Origin: Conexibacter sp.
GTDB taxonomy: Bacteria; Actinomycetota; Thermoleophilia; Solirubrobacterales; Solirubrobacteraceae
Reading direction: 5' to 3'
Length of the DNA: 8,621 bases
NCBI GenBank assembly: GCA_025964295.1
Contig: JAOPZD010000563.1
Span: 1-8,621 of the forward strand
The notes below the pieces were generated by a model, which was not told where the DNA came from, did no database searches, and saw nothing but the letters and a program-made list of their open reading frames with translations. Position 1 is the first letter of the stretch. Every line of letters starts with the position of its first letter. A program made the translations under genes and the position numbers. This document shows, piece after piece, positions 1-6,119 of the stretch.

Positions 1-1
1 C

Positions 2-1735
<1,734 letters not shown>

Positions 1736-1759
1736 CGGCCGGCGCGCACCCGGGGATCG

Positions 1760-2053
1760 ATGGACGTGATCGCGGTCGTGCTGGTTCTGGGGGCGGCGGT
1801 CGCGGCCGGCTGGCTCATCGCCGGGCCGCTGCGCGGCGGGCGGGCCGAGGAGGAGGACTCGGCGCTGGCGTCGCGCCTGGAGGACCTCGAGGCGGCCAAG
1901 GAGGCGCGCTACCGCGAGATCCGCGAGGCCGAGATGGACTTCCGGACCGGCAAGCTCTCAGAGGCCGACTACAAGGCGATCGACCGCCAGCTGCGCGCCG
2001 AGGCCGTCGAGCTGCTGCGCCGCCTGGATGCGCTCGGCGCGGGCGACGACTGA
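1760..2053 (+). CDS. Small CcmI-like cytochrome c biogenesis protein
   Basis: A 97-residue protein with one N-terminal membrane helix (about residues 3-24, VIAVVLVLGAAVAAGWLIAG). A charged, coiled-coil-like stretch follows (about 35-92) and contains the pattern EAxxDFxTGKLSEADY...LRAEAVELLRRLD. This layout and the GKLSExDY motif resemble the N-terminal part of CcmI/CycH, which helps present apocytochrome c to the CcmF-CcmH lyase. The C-terminal TPR region of proteobacterial CcmI is absent, so this is a minimal version. The ATG at 1760 is preceded by a short GGGG (1752-1755) four bases upstream, a modest ribosome binding site. It lies 24 nt after ccmF and 21 nt before secG, so co-transcription with ccmF is likely. 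The family resemblance is seen directly; a role in apocytochrome handling is inferred from similarity and position. Confidence 0.75.
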   Translation: MDVIAVVLVLGAAVAAGWLIAGPLRGGRAEEEDSALASRLEDLEAAKEARYREIREAEMDFRTGKLSEADYKAIDRQLRAEAVELLRRLDALGAGDD

Positions 2054-2074
2054 TCCTCTAGCATCTACGGCGCA

Positions 2075-2305
2075 ATGCTCGAAACGATCCTCTCCGTCGT
2101 GCAGGTGGCCATCTGCATCGTCCTGATCTTCCTGGTGCTCATGCACTCCGGGAAGGACGCGGGGCTGTCCGGCGCGTTCGGCGTCGGGTCGGGCCAGGGA
2201 TCGCTGGGTGGCGGCTCGCTCGTCGAGCGCAACCTGAACCGGTGGACGATCCTGTTCGGCGTGCTGTTCGCCGTCAACACGATCATCCTGCTCAAAATCT
2301 CCTGA
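2075..2305 (+). CDS. secG: Preprotein translocase subunit SecG
   Basis: SecG is the small non-essential subunit of the SecYEG protein-export channel and promotes SecA-driven translocation. The 76-residue product has the family's hallmark layout. A first membrane helix (about residues 4-23, ILSVVQVAICIVLIFLVLM) is followed by the cytoplasmic loop HSGKDAGLSGAFG and then a Gly/Ser-rich linker. ERNLNRWT precedes a second helix ending in VNTIILLKIS. Length and motifs agree with bacterial SecG. The ATG at 2075 gives a start right at the first helix. No strong Shine-Dalgarno is seen, only a weak CGG about 5 nt upstream. A TAGCAT at 2059-2064 could be a -10 element giving a very short leader, but no matching -35 is visible, so read-through from the ccm genes is equally plausible. 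Confidence 0.95.
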   Translation: MLETILSVVQVAICIVLIFLVLMHSGKDAGLSGAFGVGSGQGSLGGGSLVERNLNRWTILFGVLFAVNTIILLKIS

Positions 2306-2428
2306 CGCGCCGCGTCTGCGCGCCGCCCGCCCGCGCCTGACGGCCCCGACCGGCTTGACGGGCGGCCGCCCGCCGGCGCTCGCCCGCGACCGTCAGCCAC
2401 GAGCGGGACGGGGCGCAGACGCGCCGCG
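2306..2428. repeat. Inverted-repeat arms flanking the post-secG region
   Basis: Two 19-base arms, 2306-2324 and 2410-2428, are reverse complements at 17 of 19 positions, separated by 85 bases. Because the arm is itself nearly palindromic, the 12-mer GACGCGCCGCGT also occurs as an exact direct repeat at 2304-2315 and 2418-2429. The first arm begins immediately after the secG stop codon. In RNA the arms could pair to enclose the intervening GC-rich sequence. In such a GC-rich context some pairing arises by chance, but a 17/19 match is more than I would expect in a gap this short. Function unknown; it could be part of a transcription end or a small repeat element. Confidence 0.45.
2359..2372 (+). 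terminator. Possible GC hairpin downstream of secG
   Basis: A perfect 14-base palindrome (CGGGCGGCCGCCCG) lies 53 bases after the secG stop, inside the larger inverted-repeat pair. It could fold into a compact GC hairpin (5-bp stem, GGCC loop). No T-run follows, so it is not a canonical intrinsic terminator. GC-rich actinobacteria often lack a clear U-tract, so a terminator role is possible but unproven. Confidence 0.3.
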
Positions 2429-2442
2429 TGACGCGCGGGTGG

Positions 2443-2491
2443 AGGCGACGAAGCGTCGCCTAACGGCGTACGACACCGGTCCAACGGACCG
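2443..2491 (+). promoter_or_regulatory. Two tandem short hairpins upstream of the subtilase gene
   Basis: Two perfect hairpins with three-base loops sit 16 bases apart. The first (2443-2461) has an 8-bp stem AGGCGACG/CGTCGCCT with loop AAG. The second (2477-2491) has a 6-bp stem CGGTCC/GGACCG with loop AAC. They end 46 bases before the protease ATG at 2538. They could be leader RNA structures, operator-like sites, or end-of-transcript structures for the upstream operon. No T-tract follows either. The structures are seen in the sequence; any regulatory role is inferred. Confidence 0.35.
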
Positions 2492-2537
2492 TAAATGGGT
2501 GGAGTGGTGGGGCCGGGGCGCCGAAGCATGGTGAGCC

Positions 2538-4763
2538 ATGGCCGTTCCCCGGGGTCGCCTGCTTTCCGTGTCCGCGTTCTGTGCGCTGCTCGCCCTCGCC
2601 TGCCTGGGCGCGGGCGCGGCGTCGGCGGCGGACACGAAGCCCTACATCGTCGTCTTCAAGCCGTCCTCGGCCGCCGGCGCGCGCGCCGCGACGTCGGACA
2701 TCGCCGCCGACGAGCACTTCAAGACCTCCCAGCGCTACGACGACGCCGTGCACGGCTTCGCGGCCCGGCTCGACAAGCACGACCTCGACGCGGTGCGCGA
2801 CGACCCGCGGGTCGCGAAGGTCGTCGTCGACAGGCCGGTGACGGCGACCGCCATGGTCCCGCTGGCCTCCGGCGACAACGTCCCGACCGGCGTGCGGCGC
2901 CTCGGCGCGGGCACCAGCTCGACGGTCCACGAGGCCTCCAGCGCCAACGTCGCGGTGATCGACACCGGCGTCGACCTCACCCATCCCGACCTCAACGCCG
3001 TGGCGGGCACGAACTGCATCGGCAGCGGCGCGCCCAACGACGACAACGGCCACGGCTCGCACGTCGCCGGCACGATCGGGGCCAAGAACGACGGCAGCGG
3101 CGCGGTCGGCGTTGCGCCGGGCACCAAGATCTTCGCGGTCAAGGTCCTCAACGCCGGCGGCTCGGGCTACACCTCGCAGATCATCTGCGGGATCGACTGG
3201 GTCACCTCGACGCGCACCGACGCCGACGCGACCAACGACATCCGCGTGGCGAACATGAGCCTCGGCGGGGGCTCGTCGCCCAACGACAACTGCGGGCGGA
3301 CCGTCAACGACCCCGAGCACATGGCGATCTGCAACAGCATCGCCGCCGGCGTCACCTACGTGGTCGCGGCCGGCAACTCGAGCACCGACCTGCAGACGTT
3401 CGCCCCCGCCAACTACCCGGAGGTGCTGACCGTCACGTCGGTGACCGACAGCGACGGGCAGCCGGGCGGGACGGGTGGCGCCGACGGCTGCTTCGGCAAC
3501 GGCGACGACACGCCGGCCAGCTACTCCAACTACGCCACGCGGGCGGTGGACATCGCGCACACGATCGCCGCGCCGGGCACCTGCATCCGGTCGACCTACA
3601 AGAACGGCATGTACGCCACGCTGTCGGGCACGTCGATGGCCAGCCCGCACGTGACCGGCCTGGTCGCGCTGTGCATGGGCGAGGCCGGCGCCCACGGGCC
3701 GTGCTGGGGACAGACCCCCGCGGTCGTGCGCGGGATCATGCTCGGCGCGGCGACCACCGCCGCCGCCGAGGCGCCCACCAACGTCTTCTCCGGCGCGCCG
3801 TCGCGGGCGATCTCGGGCCGGTACTACGGCGACATGGCCTCCACGCGCTACCCGACCTCGGGCTCGGCGATCCCGGTCAACTCCGCCTACCCGGCGATCT
3901 CCGGCACGGTCAGGTCCGGCGCGACGCTGACGGCGAGCAACGGCACGTGGAGCGGGTCGCCAACGTCCTACACCTACTCGTGGCTGCGCTGCACCACCAC
4001 CTCGGTGGCGTCGTGCTCCGACGTCTCCGGCGCGACGAGCCAGACCTTCGCGCTGACGGGCGCCGACGTGGGCAGGTACCTGCGCGTGCGCGTCGTCGCC
4101 CACAACGGCCAGGGCGCCAACATGATGCGCTCGCTCGCGACGGTCGCGGTCGCCGGCCCGGTCGCGGTGGCCCCGGCGGTCACCGTGTACCCGACGGTCT
4201 CCGGGACCGCGGTCAGCGGCGGGTCGCTGACGGCCACCAGCGGGACCTGGACCGGCACGGCGACCATCACCTACGCCTACGCGTGGCTGCGGTGCACGAC
4301 GGTGGCCGTCGCGTCCTGCTCCACGATCTCCGGGGCGACCGGCGCGACCTACGGGCCTGGCTCCTCCGACATCGGCCGGTACCTGCGCGTGCAGGTGACG
4401 GCGACCAACGCCAGGGCGGCGGTCAGCACGCGGTCGTCGGTGACCTCGGCCGTGACGGCCGCGGGCGGCGCGGTCAAGCCGGTCAACACTGTGGGGCCCG
4501 CGATCACCGGCACGGCGCACGTGGCGTCGGTCCTGACCTCGTCGACCGGGACCTGGACCGGCACGTCGCCGAGCTACACCTACAACTGGCTGCGCTGCAC
4601 GACGCTGGCGGTCGACTCCTGCGTCGACATCTCCGGCGCGACGTCGTCGACCTACACGCTCACGTCCTCGGACCGGGGCCGCTACCTGCGGGTGCGGGTC
4701 ACGGCGACGAACGGGGCGGGCGCGGTCTGGGCGCGGTCGACGGTCGTGGGCGCGGTCACCTGA
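2538..4763 (+). CDS. Secreted S8 subtilisin-like serine protease with three Ig-like repeats
   Basis: Exported endopeptidase of the subtilase (S8) family, 741 residues. A Sec signal peptide covers residues 1-30 (RGR, hydrophobic core, AASA cleavage motif). An I9-like propeptide/inhibitor domain follows at about 34-100 (PYIVVFKP...VHGFAARL...DPRVAKVVVD). The catalytic domain (about 135-425) carries D142 in VIDTGVD, H172 in NGHGSHVAGT, oxyanion-hole N280 in AAGNSS and nucleophile S366 in SGTSMASPHV, so it looks active. Three Ig-like repeats of about 94-102 residues run from residue 446 to the end. No LPXTG or C-terminal membrane anchor is present, so the protein is probably released or held by its repeats. 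Eight cysteines in the catalytic part and two per repeat suggest disulfides. The ATG at 2538 places the start directly on the signal peptide; a GGTGAG (2530-2535) two bases upstream is the only ribosome-site-like sequence. It is separated from secG by 232 nt of hairpin-rich DNA, so it is probably its own transcript. Its natural substrate is not visible from sequence. Confidence 0.95.
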   Translation: MAVPRGRLLSVSAFCALLALACLGAGAASAADTKPYIVVFKPSSAAGARAATSDIAADEHFKTSQRYDDAVHGFAARLDKHDLDAVRDDPRVAKVVVDRPVTATAMVPLASGDNVPTGVRRLGAGTSSTVHEASSANVAVIDTGVDLTHPDLNAVAGTNCIGSGAPNDDNGHGSHVAGTIGAKNDGSGAVGVAPGTKIFAVKVLNAGGSGYTSQIICGIDWVTSTRTDADATNDIRVANMSLGGGSSPNDNCGRTVNDPEHMAICNSIAAGVTYVVAAGNSSTDLQTFAPANYPEVLTVTSVTDSDGQPGGTGGADGCFGNGDDTPASYSNYATRAVDIAHTIAAPGTCIRSTYKNGMYATLSGTSMASPHVTGLVALCMGEAGAHGPCWGQTPAVVRGIMLGAATTAAAEAPTNVFSGAPSRAISGRYYGDMASTRYPTSGSAIPVNSAYPAISGTVRSGATLTASNGTWSGSPTSYTYSWLRCTTTSVASCSDVSGATSQTFALTGADVGRYLRVRVVAHNGQGANMMRSLATVAVAGPVAVAPAVTVYPTVSGTAVSGGSLTATSGTWTGTATITYAYAWLRCTTVAVASCSTISGATGATYGPGSSDIGRYLRVQVTATNARAAVSTRSSVTSAVTAAGGAVKPVNTVGPAITGTAHVASVLTSSTGTWTGTSPSYTYNWLRCTTLAVDSCVDISGATSSTYTLTSSDRGRYLRVRVTATNGAGAVWARSTVVGAVT
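3873..4760 (+). repeat. Three tandem Ig-like repeat units in the protease C-terminus
   Basis: Units at 3873-4172, 4173-4478 and 4479-4760 code for about 100, 102 and 94 residues. Each reads through the same landmarks: YP or GP, the ISGT-type turn, a SxTGTWxGxxxxYxYxWLRCTT stretch, C-x7-C spacing, SGAT, and GRYLRVxV with an ATN or AHN turn. The constant cysteine pair suggests one disulfide per module. The pattern resembles Ig-like modules common in secreted Solirubrobacterales proteins (recalled, not searched). Likely spacer or adhesion modules. Confidence 0.85.
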
Positions 4764-4786
4764 CCCGCGCGCGGTCGCTCGCTCGC

Positions 4787-4792
4787 TACGGT
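4787..4792 (+). promoter_or_regulatory. Possible -10 element of a leaderless SDR transcript
   Basis: TACGGT fits a TANNNT-type actinobacterial -10 and ends 7 nt before the ATG at 4800, the spacing expected if transcription starts at the start codon. No Shine-Dalgarno is visible in the 36-nt gap after the protease stop, which also favours a leaderless start. No -35 is recognisable at 17-19 nt. It is preceded by a short TCGC tandem repeat (4775-4787). Weak evidence. Confidence 0.25.
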
Positions 4793-4799
4793 CGAGACC

Positions 4800-5427
4800 A
4801 TGGATCTCGACGGCAAGGTCGTGCTCATCACGGGTGCGACGGACATCCTGGCGGCCGAGCCGCGGCTGGACGTGCTGGTCAACAACGCCGGCATCGGCGC
4901 GCGGACCGGGCGGGTCGAGGAGCGCGAGGTCAGCGCCGACGGCCACGAGCTGCGCTTCGCGGTCAACCACCTGGCCGGCTTCGCGCTCACGCAGCGGCTG
5001 CTCGGGCTGGTCGAGGGCAGCGCGCCGGCGCGGATCGTCAACGTCTCGTCGCTGGGCCAGCAGGCGATCGACTTTCGACGACGTCATGCTCGAGCACGGC
5101 TACTCGGGCGTCCGTGCCTACTGCCAGAGCAAGCTGGCGCAGATCCTGTTCACGGTGGACTTGGCGGCGCGGCTGGCGGGCACGGGCGTGACCGTCAACG
5201 CGCTGCACCCCGCGACCTACATGCCGACCAAGATGGTGCACTCGCCGATCTCGACGCTCGAGGAGGGCGTCGAGGCGACGCTGCGCCTCGTCGCCGACCC
5301 GGCCCTGGACGGCGTGACCGGGCGCTTCTTCGACGGCCTGCGCGAGGCGCGGCCCGACCCCGAGGCCGCCGACGCGGAGGCGCGCCGGCGGCTGTGGGAG
5401 CTCTCGGAGCGGCTGACCGTCCGCTAG
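4800..5427 (+). pseudogene. Short-chain dehydrogenase/reductase (SDR), internally deleted and frameshifted
   Basis: Remnant of an NAD(P)-dependent oxidoreductase of the retinol-dehydrogenase-like SDR type. The first segment (4800-5072) begins MDLDGKVVLITGAT and then jumps straight to DILAAEPRLDVLVNNAG. The usual 55-60 residues between them are missing, including the GxxxGIG nucleotide-binding turn and the second Rossmann strand. NNAG (4881-4892) and the Ser-containing IVNVSS segment remain. At TTT (5073-5075) one extra T shifts the frame. Reading from 5074 instead gives FDDVMLEHGYSG, the catalytic Y-x-x-x-K (Tyr codon 5119-5121, Lys codon 5131-5133), VTVNALHP, and a normal tail ending LSERLTVR at the TAG 5425-5427. 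Stitched together, the two parts give 208 residues against about 270 for relatives. The rest is clean of stops and keeps normal codon use, so the damage looks recent. The frameshift alone could be a sequencing error, but the deletion would still remove cofactor binding. It starts 36 nt after the protease gene; the original substrate is unknown. Confidence 0.85.
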
Positions 5428-5927
5428 CAGGCGATGGGCTTGCCGGTGCGGTCGCCGGGCTTGCGGTCGCGCAGGTTGATGGTCTTGGTCGAGGTGACGG
5501 TCTTGCCGTCGGCGTCCTTGGCCGACATCGTCACCGCGTAGCGGCCGGGGCTCGCCTTGGCGCCGCGCTTGGTGCCCTTGGCGGGATAGAAGCGGCCGTC
5601 CTTGAGCGGGACGGTGAACGTGTAGCAGCGCGAGGCGCGGCCGCCGACCGAGCCGGTCGAGCCGCCGCCGTGGCCGGCGAACGTGCCGCCGCCGCGGATC
5701 AGGCCGTCGTAGCGGCGCGGCAGCTGGCCGCGGGTCTTGACGACCACGACGACCAGGCGCTTGTTGCTCGGCTTGAAGCTGTCGTAGTACGCGTAGCCGG
5801 ACTCGACCTCGATCGACGAGGCGGTCGCGGCGACGGTGCTGGAGCCGGCGGCCAGGGCACCGCTCGCGGGGACGGCGGCGGCGGTGGCGGCGAGGGCGAG
5901 GATGGGGAGGAGGGGCTGGCGGGTCAT
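5424..5927 (-). CDS. Small exported protein of unknown function
   Basis: I do not recognise this 167-residue protein. It has a clear Sec signal peptide (MTRQPLLPILALAATAAAVPASGALA), with probable cleavage after Ala26 or Ala27. The mature part is about 140 residues and looks beta-rich: a strand LVVVVVK near residue 60, a Gly-rich stretch GGGTFAGHGGGSTGSVGG near 79-96, then CYTFTV, and a basic KGTKRGAKASPGRYAVTMSAKDADGK near 117-142. The shape suggests an Ig-like or beta-sandwich fold. Its two cysteines are C101 and C167, the latter being the last residue, so they may form a disulfide that ties down the C-terminus. The ATG is preceded by AGGGGG (complement of 5930-5935) only 2 nt away, a strong but close ribosome site. 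It converges on the SDR pseudogene, the two stops sharing CTAG at 5424-5427, and diverges from the GH15 gene across a 192-nt gap. Coding status is supported by signal peptide, ribosome site and third-position GC. Confidence 0.8.
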   Translation of the reverse strand: MTRQPLLPILALAATAAAVPASGALAAGSSTVAATASSIEVESGYAYYDSFKPSNKRLVVVVVKTRGQLPRRYDGLIRGGGTFAGHGGGSTGSVGGRASRCYTFTVPLKDGRFYPAKGTKRGAKASPGRYAVTMSAKDADGKTVTSTKTINLRDRKPGDRTGKPIAC

Positions 5928-6119
5928 GTCCCCCTAACGGGCTGCGCCGCCGCCCGGCCCGCCACCCTTGGTGGACGGTTCCCACACCTCGGGGTTTCGC
6001 CGGATTGGCGTATGTCAGCAGGGCGCCAGGTTGGGCGACGGGCCCGCAGGCCGGTGGTACGTTCGCGCCCGGTCTGGAGGTCAACCGGCACGGATGCCGC
6101 CGGGGTCAGGGAGCTGCGC
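5928..6119. promoter_or_regulatory. Divergent intergenic region between the small exported protein and the GH15 gene
   Basis: This 192-nt gap must hold the start signals for both divergent genes. A ribosome site AGGGGG lies on the minus strand (5930-5935) and AGGGAG on the plus strand (6108-6113, 6 nt before ATG 6120). A small hairpin CCACC-CTT-GGTGG sits at 5962-5974. TACGTT at 6058-6063 is a possible plus-strand -10; the best -35-like TTGGGC (6031-6036) is 21 nt away, longer than ideal. No clear operator for a sugar-responsive repressor is visible, only a weak TGGCG-N13-CGCCA match from about 6006. Promoter positions are tentative. Confidence 0.4.

Noticed and set aside
2538..2630. Possible lipoprotein signal (cysteine at residue 22 in LALAC) of the protease
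   Set aside because: The residues before Cys22 (A-L-A) do not match a lipobox, and an AASA signal-peptidase I site follows at residues 27-30, so a normal secreted protein is the better call.
4765..4787. CCGCGCGCGG palindrome (4765-4774) and TCGC tandem repeat (4775-4787) after the protease
   Set aside because: Too short and too GC-biased to call a terminator or functional repeat; no T-tract follows, and such runs are common at this base composition.
2460..5087. Very long open frame on the minus strand (875 codons)
   Set aside because: It is antisense to the protease and SDR, has an Arg/Gly/Ala/Val-heavy low-complexity translation with no motif, and stays open only because GC-rich third positions suppress stops on the opposite strand.
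2495..5191. Plus-strand 898-codon open frame overlapping the protease
   Set aside because: Wrong frame relative to the S8 catalytic motifs; its translation is Arg/Gly-rich with no domain signature.
5962..5990. tRNA-like GGTTCC and hairpin near 5962-5990
   Set aside because: No cloverleaf can be built: the T-loop consensus GGTTCGA is absent and there is no acceptor stem or anticodon arm.
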